Below, one piece after another: positions 25,264 to 41,294 of a stretch of 64,000 bases of DNA (within the stretch, counting starts at the first letter, position 1; every line of letters starts with the position of its first letter). Made by a program: the position numbers and the translations under genes. The DNA is taken from assembly GCF_963675165.1 (NCBI RefSeq), contig NC_087391.1, positions 1,383,001-1,447,000 on the forward strand, read 5' to 3'. This DNA comes from Halichondria panicea. Its lineage: Eukaryota > Porifera > Demospongiae > Suberitida > Halichondriidae. Under the pieces are notes generated by a model. The model saw only the letters and a list, made by a program, of their open reading frames with translations. It had not been told where the DNA came from and searched no databases.

Positions 25264-27775
25264 ATGGATCATGAAATTGAAAGCCTACAGTCACTCGTAC
25301 TCGTACCTGCTAAAAAGAAGGTACAAAAACAAGATCAATATTTCAATTGGCTAAATCTACCTTATGAATTATGGTTACAAATAATGGTAGAGTATGGACT
25401 CTCTGCAAAAGATTTGGCACACATGGAATTGACATGCAGATGGTTCAGTTGGAAAGGTGAGACTGGCACTATAGCATGCGCAGAATGTCTACTGCGCATG
25501 CTCAGTTGGCATTAAAATGTGCTGTTACATATTCTGTACTCTATATAGGAATCACAGAAGAAGCTGCTAGACTACTGCATAGGGGAATGAAACCCAGGGT
25601 TGGAGAATTGACTAACAGAGGTAAGCAAGAAAAAAATAACTTTTGTTGACAAAAACTTTTCCTCCATTAGTTCTCGGTGAGTCGTGGAAAGAGAAACTGT
25701 TCTATTTGGAAACAATGATTAGCATTCTGCCGACTTTGTCTGCTGGTTCATTTCAAAACATAGCCATTCAAAATGGGTACGACGTTGTTAAATGGCTTCG
25801 TTATTATATTACAATGCTGTAATCTATCACAGGAAATTGTACACCTGGGGTGCTGGGCGATTTGGACAGTTGGGGAACAATGTCCGTACAGACAAGGCCC
25901 AGCCTCAGGATATAACTTTAGCCATCCCACCAGAGTCAGGGAGGGTGGTCCAAGTTTCTGCTGGCTGTGGGCACTCTGGCCTCGTCACAGATTGTGGACA
26001 TGCTTACACCTTTGGAGACAATCGCTACAACCAGTTGGGTCAGTGTGTAGGTACCGAGTTATTATTATTTTTGTCAACAAATTATTTACTATTAGTGATT
26101 AAATGTTCAGAGAGAGAGAGAGAGAGAGCTTATTAAGCACCTCATTTAATACTCTCATTGATTCTTATTTACAATTGCTTGTACTGAACAGGTCACTCTT
26201 CAGATAGAAGTCGGACCTGTCCTTTCCCAACAAGAGTTGGAAAAGAGTTAAGCTCAAGAAGAATTCGTCAGGTTGCGTGTGGTAGCAGCCACACTCTCTT
26301 CCTCACAGATATGGTATGATAGCTCTGAGATTGTAGAATGCTATTATATGTCAACTCACTCTGAGCTAGGCTAGGTCATTAACATAATAGAATTCAAAGC
26401 ATTAAGTTCTTTCGTTGTTCTTTTGATACCCTCTCTATTGTGATCTTTCTATGTAGGGTCAGGTGTATGTGAATGGTGAGGGTGACTGTGGACAGCTCGG
26501 CCTGGGAACAAGGCACGGGATTGCTCAGGACCCAACTCTCTTACCGTTTCCTTACGATGAGCACAGCATTGTGTTTGTCACTACTGGAATAGGTCATAAC
26601 AGTAAGTGGATTAATTAAAATTCACGTCTAGCTAATGTGTATTTTGCAATTTACGCAAGTTTGCCTTTTACTTATGTAGTTTTGCTAACTCACTGTGGGA
26701 AGGCATTTACATTTGGCTTAGCCTCTCAAGGACAGCTGGGTCACGGAGGAACAAAAAATATTTCCCAGGTAGAACTATTATAAACTAAAGCCAACGTGAA
26801 TCTGTAATAAGCAACTATGTTTTTCCTACAGCCTACACTAGTGTCAGTTCTCCTCAGAAAGAGGATAGTGGTTGCGGCTGCTGGAGTGTCCCACTCGATC
26901 TTTATCGACTCCGACGGTGTTGCCTACACTTGTGGGACGGGGAAGGGGTTTCTAGGACATGGTGATGGCAGGATCAAAACTGTGCCTACTAAAGTGGCTG
27001 CTCTTGACGTAAGCAAGCAACAGAGTACAGTATGTGGAACCACTCTTAACGACCACCCCTGAATAATGGCCAACTGTAATATAAAGGCCAGGCACCAAGG
27101 TTCCAAATAAAGTCCCCTCATGCACAAAGGCCACTTGTAGCAAAGCTTTTTTTCGCTAAAAGTATAAAGGGATTCCTTCCACTATACATCATTAATCTAC
27201 AGGACATTGTATACATATGATTTTATATTCAATTGTTTCTATGTCAGCTGGGTTAGATTTCTCTTCTTATTGCAGGCACAGGGTGTTAAAGTGGTGAAGG
27301 CTGCAGCTGGTGTTGGCAAGTCCATCTTTATCAGCTCCAAGGGTCAAGGATATTGGTGTGGAGAATGGACAGGGGAGCTGGAAAGTGTGAGTGCATTATG
27401 TCACACACAATTGCATAGGCTAACTTCTCAGCCTGGCAGAGTTTTGGTGTATATACAGTATATGGCATACATAAATTTCATGCATATACTTACTATAATT
27501 ATGCACTCATTGAAACGTGTTATTTTTTATAACACTATATAGCTGAATAGACAATATTTATTTACTCGTACCATCTCTCTGTATAGAGCTCTGTGAGTAT
27601 ACCAGTTCGTATGGATCTCCCTGAGCCCCTAGTCAGTGCCAGCATTGGCAACTCTCACGTTGTCCTGACGATGAAGTCCGGTCGTATCATGTGTATGGGC
27701 AAGAACACTCGATACCAGTCAGGAGAGGACGACGAGAACTCTGTTGTCAGAAGCTATGCCTACATTGATGTGTGA
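25264..27775 (+). CDS. F-box protein with RCC1-type beta-propeller repeats, 10 exons
   Basis: Likely substrate receptor of an SCF ubiquitin ligase. Exons: 25264-25456, 25549-25620, 25671-25776, 25833-26050, 26192-26313, 26457-26601, 26680-26768, 26832-27008, 27276-27386, 27587-27775; 1422 nt, 473 aa. An F-box-like helical block lies at about 28-64 (LPYELWLQIMVEYGLSAKDL). From about residue 124 there are RCC1 repeats: LYTWGAGRFGQLGN, VSAGCGHSGLVTDCGHAYTF, AFTFGLASQGQLGHGG, AAAGVSHSIFIDSDGVAYTC. The layout resembles human FBXO24, but orthology is unproven. Divergent from RBM25 (438 bp between starts) and convergent with the next gene (190 bp). Confidence 0.85.
27036..27130. repeat. Fragment of an interspersed repeat (GGAACC...AAAGGCC type)
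   Basis: Shares GGAACC, AACgACCACC, GGCCA, AAAGGCCA and CCAAATA blocks in order with the inverted-repeat element at 50451-50627, so it is a decayed copy of that family. Lies in intron 8 of the F-box/RCC1 gene. Confidence 0.6.
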
Positions 27776-27965
27776 CTAAGCTTAAATTTGAGCACTTACG
27801 CAACTTTGTTGTACATTATGTGAGACAGTTGTGTGTACATAAATTATTATTGTTTCATAGAAATCTCAGATATAAACACCCGACAAAACATTAATTGCAA
27901 ACAGTCGTCGTATTAAAGTGGTTAAATGTTCTGCAATAAATACTGAGCTACAATTATATTAATGC

Positions 27966-28550
27966 TTATCGTTTCTGGTCCTTGAATATCTGCCAGGAGG
28001 GTTCCCCGCTCTCCTGCTTCCCCACGGCGATGCGATACTTCATCTCCTCCGTTCTGTGCTTCTTGGCTCTGGTATCAGCACGCAGCTTGTGCACACTTGC
28101 TCTGTACTCAGCTATCATCTCAGGCATCTTACGCATGTTCTCCTCAATTTTGTTTTGCCTAAAAATTAAAAAATAATAATAATTATAAAACTACATGTAC
28201 GTACAGATTTACTTCAATCAAAGCATTAATAGTGATTTGTGTATAATATATGTACATGTACAGAGAAATTCAATAAAGAGGGGTGTCAGTACGTACATAT
28301 AATGCCTGTTTATTGCTCTATACCTTTTCTCTCTATCTCTTTCATGCTTGATGAGCTTGAAAGGCTTGTCTCCTCCTCTGTCAGCCATGGGTTTGGGAGG
28401 CCAGTAGACTCCCTCAGCTACCAAGGACTTCCTCATGTCTGCTAGTCTTCTAGCACTTATTGCTGGCTTCCTCCATCTGCTGTTGACAAATGTAGGTTTG
28501 GCTAGCTGCTGGAGTTTCAGAACAAGCTCAGGTATCTTTGGCTGGGCCAT
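27966..28550 (-). CDS. Putative mitochondrial ribosomal protein (mL64/CRIF1-like or mL59-like)
   Basis: Two exons, 28324-28550 and 27966-28158; 420 nt, 139 aa, very basic. Conserved-looking blocks are RWRKPAISARRLADMRKSL, YWPPKPMADRGGDKPFKL and the charged helix IEENMRKMPEMIAEYR. The last resembles IAECMAKMPQMIVNW of human GADD45GIP1 (mL64), which suggests a mitoribosomal large-subunit protein, but the N-terminal half is not clearly alignable and no presequence is obvious. Function is inferred and moderate at best. Confidence 0.55.
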
Positions 28551-28766
28551 GCTAGTCTTAATATGGAAATGATCTCCTCATTCAAAACCATAATTATAGG
28601 TGTTGATACATGTATATCTAGGATACAAAACAAAGAAAAGGTTACTGTAGATCAGGACAGGAAAAACTAGAATCTAGAATCCAGGCTAGGGCTCTTGAGT
28701 GTATAGAATCTAGCTAGATTACGTAATTAAATGTCTTAGTTCAATTCTACTTCTTGAGCATTTCAT

Positions 28767-29195
28767 TTATTGTAGTTTAATGCCACTGAATTCCTCATAG
28801 ACCAAGCGTAAGAAATCACTGGCTACTTGGCCTCCATACATCCCAACGATCTGGTTTGCTAAATCGATTCCTTTCTCTTGTAGCACCTTCTTCCCAACTT
28901 GCACTAACTTTTGCTTATCCTCTGGATTCAGCTCTTTTAGCACTTCCCAGAGTGGCTTGAATGGCTTCATATTGTTGTAAGCTGCGGCACTTCCAAAAAT
29001 AAATCCTGTAGCTCCTCCAATAAGCATTCCAGGAGGTCCTGCTACCATGGCTCCAGCCATGGCACCAGCTGCTGCTCCACCGCCCATGGCTGCTGCTCCT
29101 TTCACACCTTCCTTTAAAGTGAGCCCCAAGTCATTGTTGGCTTTGGCTATCTCTTCCAGCACCTCAAACGTCAACATAGTCACTGTAAATGCCAT
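28767..29195 (-). CDS. C19orf12-like membrane protein
   Basis: 142 aa, single exon. A glycine/alanine-rich hydrophobic hairpin at about 33-70 (GAAAMGGGAAAGAMAGAM, then GPPGMLIGGATGFIFG) is followed by FKPLWEVLKELNPEDKQKL. This matches human C19orf12, whose GPPG-containing hydrophobic stretch is followed by FKPVPQILMELPPAEQQRL. The human protein is found at mitochondria/ER contacts and is mutated in a brain iron-accumulation disease; its biochemical role is unclear. A second in-frame ATG at 29177 is an alternative start. Confidence 0.85.
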   Translation of the reverse strand: MAFTVTMLTFEVLEEIAKANNDLGLTLKEGVKGAAAMGGGAAAGAMAGAMVAGPPGMLIGGATGFIFGSAAAYNNMKPFKPLWEVLKELNPEDKQKLVQVGKKVLQEKGIDLANQIVGMYGGQVASDFLRLVYEEFSGIKLQ

Positions 29196-29374
29196 TAGAC
29201 TGATTTATATGAGGCAACACCAAAATATAAAATCTAGTTTTAGGGTTTCCCCTGGGACTTCCCCTTCTCTGACCACACACAGTAACTTTACACCAGGAGC
29301 CCCATAAAATTGTAACATGGTTACACTAGCTGTTATTGCTCAAAAACCATAGATGATACAGTACTATGCTCAAA

Positions 29375-29547
29375 CAGAGGAGGCTTGTTCTCGAGGTCAA
29401 CATAAAGCGCTCAAGGAGGTTTCTGAGCAAAACTGACGAACATAAAATTTTAAAATAACGTTATACACTCAGCTAAAAGTAGTCTGAAAGAGAAAGTAGA
29501 TTGGTGACCTTAATTAACTAAAGTCAAGTTGCTTCACACCTCCTCTG
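29375..29547. mobile_element. Element related to the CAGAGGAGG MITE family, no TSD (copy D)
   Basis: Begins CAGAGGAGGCTTG and ends CACCTCCTCTG like the other members. Its right half shares TTCTGAGCAAAA, AGTGACC/GGTGACC and TTAATTA blocks with the 36060 element. The flanking 9-mers (ATGCTCAAA, GACCTATAA) do not match, so it is either old, recombinant or rearranged. Confidence 0.6.
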
Positions 29548-29704
29548 GACCTATAAAGTGAACTGTTACATGTACCATAATATCAGGTGAAACTTCAAAT
29601 AATACAGTAATCAGTTTCTTATCATGAAATGCTCGAAACTTGGTACAAACATTCTATATGCATAAACATTCAGCAAAACGACAGTTATCATGAAGAGTTA
29701 GTAG

Positions 29705-29929
29705 TCAATATACTTCACTAAGAGTGTCCTTATTGTAGGCATTGTCAATGTCAGAGAATGGGTAGTCATCACTGTCCTCTTCGTCCGTGTCCTCAAACAT
29801 CTGCAACATTCTCGTCTCTCCGGTACGAATGCTACGTAACTTCTGCTCAGAGAAGTGGACTTTAGCAGTTGCAGGAGCTTTGCTGGAAGCAGGGACACTC
29901 AGTGGTTTCTGTACGTGTGTGCGTGTGTG

Positions 29930-29980
<51 letters not shown>

Positions 29981-32900
29981 GCGTGTGTGTCCATTATGTG
30001 TATGCGTGAATGGTAGGTATTGGCACAATAATTATGCTAATAAAAAGCACCTGCGCTCTATTGCACAGTAGAGAAGCAATCTGAGTCTATTAAAGCAAGA
30101 GTCTCTACTATTACAATTGTGCATTGAACAAACCTTTGAAATTCAGAGACTAAATTTAATGGTTTGAACTTACCGAACGCTTTGGTTTGGGTTTCTTGGC
30201 TTTCTGAATCTGATATATCACATTATCAGCAGCTTTCCTGTAAGCACGTAAAACGAACGATCAATAAACAGCTCATGAATACAGTGGTAGACATACTGTA
30301 GAAAAACGCAACCATGTTCATGTACATGTACGTATAAACACAATCTACTGCATATATAAGTACAACAAAAGTAGTCGTACTGTAAGTTATTTTCCTGACC
30401 TGTTCAACCTTCTCTTGAGGTCAGGGGTTGCAATAAAATCACAGAGCTTGGGTGTATGTACCCTCGGTGCCCCCATCCTCCTCCTTGCTGGGTTGGGCGT
30501 GTCCAGCACCTCCCCCTCCTCATCACCACTGCTCACCTCCTCATCATCACACTCAGACTCACTACTCCAGTCTGGAATCTACACGGACGACAACAAAGTA
30601 CTCATAAAGACAGGCTCAAAGTTACATTGTGCAAGTACACATAAATAGAAAAAGTGCTGCTACATGTATCCCTACAGTATTAACATCCTAGCTTTACACT
30701 AGGATTTAAGTCTTAGACCTTCCAGTACAAGTACGTATACACTTTAACTTACCTTCACTCTTGTCTTTACTTTCTTCTTGAAAGGTGTAGACTCAAAAAT
30801 ATCATCCACATATCCTTTGTCCATGTGCTCCAAAGCAGCTCTCAATTGCCTCTTTCTCTTCAGAGTCCCAACTTTCCCAGTTATAGCAATCTTCTCTGTT
30901 TTGTCTGGCTGGCCAGCCTGTTTCTGTTTGGGCTGTCTCTTTGTCGAGGGTCCAGTGCATGCTTCCATGTATTTACTGCTGCACTCTCGGGCAGTGTAGC
31001 CTGGCAAACGACTGGCAACCTTCTCCCAGAAGTCAGACTCAATGGCAGGCACCCCATGCACTATACTGTAGGTGATATACATGTACAGTACAATTATGTG
31101 CTCATACATGTATTAACAATGCTATAATTATATATACATGTACATGTAAGTACACAAGAACTACAAAGCCATTCACAAATGTCAACACACAGTACTGTAG
31201 CCTCGACTTTCCAAGGGCCTAGAGTCGAGGCTAACAGTACTGTTCCTTACATGTACATGTACAAACAATCTCTGATTCACATGCTGGGTGATAATAATAT
31301 GTATCAAGCATGCAATTACACCATAGACGTACCTCTTGAGCAGTGTTACCTGACTGGGAGTCCAGCCGTCCTCAGCCTCCTCCTCACTCTCCATCTCACC
31401 CGTAGAGTCCACCAGGGGCTTGGCTTTCTTTGGCTGTCGGCACCCACTCTTTGAGTTCACTTGAGGCTTGACTTTTTTGGGCATCCCCACTCGAGATCGT
31501 CTCTTCCCCTTTGCACTGCCTGGTGTCTTTATCTTGGTTGGTCTGGTTGGGCTTCTCACAGAGTATACCGTTGGTTCAAGCTGTGTTACTGAGGATTTTG
31601 GCTGTTTTTTGGTTGGCAGTTCCAAGTCACTCTCTTCAGATGATAGGAAATGACCTCTTCGCTTTATCTTCTTCGGCGTTCTACGATATCTATTCACTGC
31701 CTCATTTTCTGTGTCTTGCAATGGTTGGTTATCCTTAGTCAATTCACCTTCAGCTTTGCCGTTGTTTTCGACGGAGACAGTTTTAGCAGAAGGCATCTTC
31801 TTTGATTCTTGTCTTTTTTGCTGTGGTCTAGATGTTTTTCTGTTTGATTTGGTTAAAGTACTCGTACTACCCTCACTACTTTCTTGAGCTGATTCTCCTT
31901 TAGCCGTCTCTTCTACGACACCAGCACTGAATTCAACATCATCAGGAGCAGATACACCGACTTTAGCACCACTTTTTGAACGCTCTTTGCCGTTCGGAGC
32001 AGAAACCTTAATGGGTATCACAAACTCTTCGTCTTCTTTCTTTACAACCTCCTTCTTAACTTTCGGTTTGCGTTTTATGGGTGTGAGGTCGTCAACGTCT
32101 GAGATAGTCAAATCGATGGTGGGGGACACAAAACCTTGGAAATTGCCGTAGACATCGTAGGAGTAAATGTCCGTGCTGGTCTGGAGGTACGGGGAGAGGC
32201 TGCTCATCGAGGGCTTAAGAGTGCGGCCACGAGATGAGCGCTGGGGTGGGAACAAAATATACATATGACACAACTGATGTACAGAATGGTACATTATGGA
32301 CACGATAAAGAGCTCTTAAAAACCTCACTTATTATATTCATGTAGATGAAACGTGGCAAAAGAATTAACGAGGCTACAAGAAACAATGCCAGGAAACCAT
32401 ATACCCAACAGAAGCTTTGCATATAAAATACCGGTGCGTGGGAGTTGATCCCAGTTTTAATTTTCCCGTTAGCTGTTCTGCCCTCGAAAAATGCAAAATT
32501 TTATACCTCATGAAAATTTCCCGCTTTACGGTAGCAAAAAAAAGGCTCAACATGACTACAGACAAGTGCTGATACCTTCAAAGATGACAGGAATTCACTT
32601 TTGGGGATGGGCTGCAGTGGGGGAGTGTGAAATGGTAACTCTTCTTTCTTGATCTTTTTCTCCTCCTTTATCACCTCAACACTGGAAACATCAGTCACAC
32701 ATGTACGTATAATTTGTTACGTGCAGTAGAAAGAACATACGTGCTAATTAGGAAATACATGAGCGTAAGTATTTTAGATGAAAATGTGCATGCTCTTACA
32801 CAGGAGTAGACACAGGAGTAGGCACAGTTGTTTGAGCAAGGAGAGATTTCCATGCCTCTGGGAACCCGTATCTAAACTTTCTTCTGATGGTAGCTTTGCT

Positions 32901-35124
32901 CAAAGACTGCCCGTACTTGCATAGGGGCTGTTTGTTAAGGCACCCTTTCAGGTGATAGGTGGTGCCCTGTTCTGTACGGAGGTCTCTGGAGGAGATACGG
33001 TCCACAATAGGGCCAGTCTGCCATAGCTCAGGCTCTTCACTCATTGCCCTGTCCTCCCTGGAGACAAAAACATCCACCAACAAAAAAAGTACGTGTTAAT
33101 TACTTTAGACAATTAATTTTACGATAACATGATGTACATGTAGGATCATGTACGTATGTACCAAGGAAGTGCACTCTACATGATAGTGGTACAAGTACAA
33201 GTACATGTATAGCACATGTATAGCACATGCCCGCGCACAGAGATCACTCATACTCACTCTCTGTATCCTAGTAGGATCACACTATCAAGAGGCAGGAGAT
33301 CAAACCACCACTCCACGAGTACCACAGGTTTGTGCTCTTCTTTGCTGGTGAGCCCAGTCACTCCTCCTTCTGGCAACGGCTTCTTCTTGTCTTTAGTCGG
33401 TGCGAGAGGATCACTTTCGACTACTTCAGGTGTTTGTACAATGGCAGTAGACACAAGAGTAGGCACAGTCGTTTGAGCAAGGAGAGATTTCCATGCCTCT
33501 GGGAACCCGTATCTAAACTTTCTGATGGTAGCTTTGCTCAAAGACTGCCCGTACTCGCATAGGGGCTGTTTGTTAAGGCACCCTTTCAGGTGATAGGTGG
33601 TGCCCTCCTCCGTACGGAGGTCTCTGGAGGAGATACGGTCCACAATAGGGCCAGTCTGCCATAGCTCAGGCTCTTCACTCATTGCCCTGTCCTCCCTGGA
33701 GACAAAAACATCCACCAACAAAAAAAGTACGTGTTAATTACTTTAGACAATTAATTTTACGATAACATGATGTACAGGATCATGTACGTATGTACCAAGG
33801 AAGTGCACTCTACATGATAGTGGTACAAGTACAAGTACATGTATAGCACATGCCCGCGCACAGAGATCACTCATACTCACTCTCTGTATCCTAGTAGGAT
33901 CACACTATCAAGAGGCAGGAGATCAAACCACCACTCCACGAGTATCACAGGTTTGTGCTCTTCTTTGCTGGTGAGCCCAGTCACTCCTCCTTCTGGCAAC
34001 GGCTTCTTCTTGTCTTTAGTCGGTGCTAGAGGATCACTTTCGACTACTTCAGGTGTTTGTACAATGGCAGTAGACACAGGAGGCTTGTTGTCGTCTTGCT
34101 CATTGTCCTGGATGATAATTGCAGGCTCTGATTTAGAAGCATCTTCATATACATCACTATCTTCATCATTGATCTCAATACTCTGATTCGAGTTTGTCGA
34201 TTTGTACGATCGAAGTGTACTTTTCCTTGGACTACCCTGCTTCACTGGACTTATATCAACAGACACCAAGTGCCTTAAACGCTTCTTAGGAGAATTCTCT
34301 TGGTTAGTAGCTTCTTTATTCAAAGCTATCATTGTAAGCTCCTCCTCAGTATAAGCAAGCCTGAATCTCGATGATATGGTAGGAGGAGGGGAATCGGTTG
34401 AACTGATCGGAGAAAAATGGAGTTGCGTGTTTGGACAAGTGAGCGACGAATTCAATGAATGATTAGTAGGTGGGGATTGTGGGAGGGGCCTTGTGCAGTG
34501 GGGTGGAATAAGCTCTCTTTGGCCGTGACAGGCGTGTGTGTGTGGGAACATTCGGCGATGGTTGTGGTGCTGCTGAGGGGTGTGGTAGAGATCCACCTGT
34601 TGGGTGGTGCAGTGTGGGTGGTGTGAGTGTGGGGAGGGGTGTGCAATGTGGAGGGGAGAGGCAATGTTCGGTATGTGACGATGACTTGGACTGTCGTAGT
34701 TAGTTGTCGAGCAACAGTGATGGTTCTCGTCTTGCATACAGTAGCTTGCTGAACTCACAAGTTGCTGCATTTGAATGAAAATAACAGTACTAACACGTAC
34801 ATACAGAATTCATGAGACTTTATACATACAGCTACAGAGGATTTCAGGTTGGTTGGCAGAAGATTAAAGTGAAGTGCAGCCATCCATGACCATCTCATTC
34901 ACACACTGTGTACAAACGTACATGTATGTTTACTTCGCTAAATGCAATTAGTGGTCATGGTTGACTGCACTTCAACTTTTGACTTCTGCCAACCAACCTG
35001 TACGTACGTATAGATGTAGAAATAATAAAATGTGACCTCTTACCCGTTTATGACAGTTGGGGCTGTAGTATTGCTGATTAGCCCCAGGATCCACGTTTTT
35101 ACTATAGCAACAGAAACAAGACAT
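29705..35124 (-). CDS. MIS18BP1: MIS18BP1/KNL2, CENP-A loading factor with two SANTA domains
   Basis: Centromere protein that recruits the Mis18 complex for CENP-A deposition. Exons: 35044-35124, 33881-34764, 33258-33695, 32800-33057, 32576-32681, 31333-32240, 30753-31065, 30400-30578, 30174-30237, 29705-29908; 3435 nt, 1144 aa (human 1132). SANTA-1 at about 297-396 spans exons 2-3 (VEWWFDLLPL ... KFRYGFPEAWKSLL). A near-identical SANTA-2 at about 444-543 spans exons 3-4. A SANT/Myb domain at about 880-925 (DFWEKVASRLPGYTARECSS) is followed by GKVGTLKRKRQLR, as in human. Human M18BP1 has one SANTA. Exon 1 (27 codons) was set by an in-frame ATG and a matching donor phase. Confidence 0.93.
29913..29980. 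repeat. (GT)n microsatellite abutting the last MIS18BP1 acceptor
   Basis: GT run with a few GC breaks. As (CA)n on the gene sense strand it ends 5 bases before the exon starting at 29908. Confidence 0.95.
31189..31242. repeat. Perfect short foldback, TAGCCTCGACT...AGTCGAGGCTA
   Basis: A 36-bp palindromic core (31198-31233) lies between two copies of ACAGTACTG (31189-31197, 31234-31242). Because CAGTACTG is itself palindromic, the flanks may be a 9-bp target duplication or simply an extension of the inverted repeat. Lies in MIS18BP1 intron 6. Confidence 0.7.
32816..34078. repeat. Recent tandem duplication inside MIS18BP1 (about 630-bp unit, 2 copies)
   Basis: About 32816-33447 and 33456-34078 are near-identical head to tail. 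Each carries the 3' part of one SANTA-coding exon, the intron, and the 5' part of the next. Differences seen: 3 bp (CTT) near 32880, a few bp of TACATG repeats in the intron, and scattered substitutions. The junction created the hybrid exon 33258-33695, which stays in frame. Confidence 0.93.
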
Positions 35125-35194
35125 AGCTTTTTTGTCCTACTCAGCTCAAATTTTACCTTCGGCTTTCTCACTTTTTGAAGGGGTCAAAGTTCAA

Positions 35195-35204
35195 TTTTGG
35201 CGGG
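35195..35204. promoter_or_regulatory. E2F-type site in the MIS18BP1/RAD51 divergent promoter
   Basis: TTTTGGCGGG matches the E2F/DP consensus TTTSGCGS. It lies 71 bp from both the MIS18BP1 ATG (35124) and the RAD51 ATG (35275). Both genes are cell-cycle regulated in other animals; use here is inferred. Confidence 0.55.
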
Positions 35205-35274
35205 CATTTAGATGACCTTTGAACCCTTATGCCAAAAACTCCTTAGCAGATATATAAATATACTAGATATAGCT

Positions 35275-39913
<4,639 letters not shown>

Positions 39914-40076
39914 CCATTATGAGCAGACAATGTCATCTTCGATTTTATTTATATGCAAATGTATGCACTCACTCACACTTTGTTCACTGCTGTCACTTCA
40001 AAATTCAACACAATAAATATTGAGAAGATACAAAATGTAATTTATAATTGAAATTAGCATAATAAAATCATGTTGT

Positions 40077-41294
40077 TCAGTCTTCTAGCTTGCATGAAGT
40101 TGTGACCATGGACTTGTGCTTGGCAGCTTTAGCTAGCCTCAGGACATTGGAAACAATGATGTCATAGAAACCACCCCCAACAACTCCTCCAAACAGTGGC
40201 CCCACAATGTATACCCAGAATCCTTGCCTTGGACCTGGTATGGCTATCCTACCCCATCCAGCAATCGCAGCAAAAATCCTCGGGCCAAAATCTCGTGCTG
40301 GGTTCATTCCCACTTGTGTCAAAGAGCCGTACAAACTGATTAGAATTGCCACAGTAACTCCGATGAGTACAGGCACAGCCACTTTGTCGCTTCCACTCCC
40401 TACAGCTGTGTTGTTTTTGTCTGTGAAACAGAAGATAATAAACACTAGGATGCAGGCTGTCCATGCCTCAACAATCAGAGCCTGTACAATCGATACAACA
40501 GCTAGATTTTTTTCTTGGGTGTGATCGAAGAGATCAGGATTGGGGAAGTATTCACCAAACACCATTGCAGTGATGACACTAGCATTGGTTCCTCTAATTA
40601 TGTCGTGCTCCGTTTCATACTGTTCAATTGCATGCTGGTATAATCCATAGACGACTCCTCCAGCGCAAAAACTGCCGAGTATCTGAGCCAAAATGTATGG
40701 GATGACTTTCTTCCACGAGAAGATTTTCCAACGAACGATTGAGAATGCCAAAGTAACGGCTGGATTCAAGTGAGCATCAGAGAAGTGCGATGTACAGTAA
40801 ATGCTCAAGGTGACACCAACGCCAACCACTATTGCAACCTGCCACAATCCACTCTGAGCTCCAGTCACAACTGCTGACGCTACAATACTACAACTTACGA
40901 GAGTCAATAGAAACGTTCCAATCAGCTCTCCAATAAGATCAGCTAGCGTGAGAGCAAGCGCTTTCTTAACAAAGCGAGCCCATTCTCTCTTGCGACCAAC
41001 TTTTTGTTCAGTGTGTACTGTCGGGGTTCCAGGTTGTTTTTCCTTTCCCATCAACGGTTCATCACTCTCATCACTATCATTGTACTCGACTACAAATGTT
41101 TTCTTTTTAGATACTCCATCATCTCTCATAAAGTGTACATCCATTTCCAATCGACTCGCCTTCTGATCACTCGTTCTTCTTGTCAACCTCTTTGTAGGCT
41201 GCGGACACGAAAGGGTTCCCAATTGTTCATTATATTTACAGTCCACTAGCTCAACACTTTCCACATCTCCATACTTGCACTTTGCAGCAGACAT
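40077..41294 (-). CDS. Aquaglyceroporin-type MIP channel, single exon
   Basis: 405-aa major intrinsic protein, a water/glycerol channel of the plasma membrane. The first half-helix motif is HLNPAVT (about residue 177) and the second MNPARDFGPR (about 330); the Asp after NPAR is the glycerol-facilitator signature. Six membrane spans can be followed (for example FLLTLVSCSIVASAV, VAVPVLIGVTVAILISLYG, FWVYIVGPLFGGVVGGGFY). An unusually long charged N-terminal tail of about 115 residues (with DESDEPLMGKE) precedes the channel. Convergent with RAD51 (163 bp between stops) and divergent from RFWD3 (293 bp). Confidence 0.92.
   Translation of the reverse strand: MSAAKCKYGDVESVELVDCKYNEQLGTLSCPQPTKRLTRRTSDQKASRLEMDVHFMRDDGVSKKKTFVVEYNDSDESDEPLMGKEKQPGTPTVHTEQKVGRKREWARFVKKALALTLADLIGELIGTFLLTLVSCSIVASAVVTGAQSGLWQVAIVVGVGVTLSIYCTSHFSDAHLNPAVTLAFSIVRWKIFSWKKVIPYILAQILGSFCAGGVVYGLYQHAIEQYETEHDIIRGTNASVITAMVFGEYFPNPDLFDHTQEKNLAVVSIVQALIVEAWTACILVFIIFCFTDKNNTAVGSGSDKVAVPVLIGVTVAILISLYGSLTQVGMNPARDFGPRIFAAIAGWGRIAIPGPRQGFWVYIVGPLFGGVVGGGFYDIIVSNVLRLAKAAKHKSMVTTSCKLED

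Noticed and set aside
32374-32565. Possible exon or repeat in MIS18BP1 intron 5 with TACCGTAAAGCGGGAAATTTTCATGAGG (antisense)
   Set aside because: Looks like a decayed repeat arm with no partner nearby; not enough to define an element and no coding support.
33216-33562. Plus-strand ORFs opposite the SANTA exons
   Set aside because: Shadows of the duplicated MIS18BP1 exons, with no splice or homology support.
40207-41249. Plus-strand ORFs opposite the aquaglyceroporin gene
   Set aside because: Antisense shadows; the 405-aa minus-strand protein accounts for the region.
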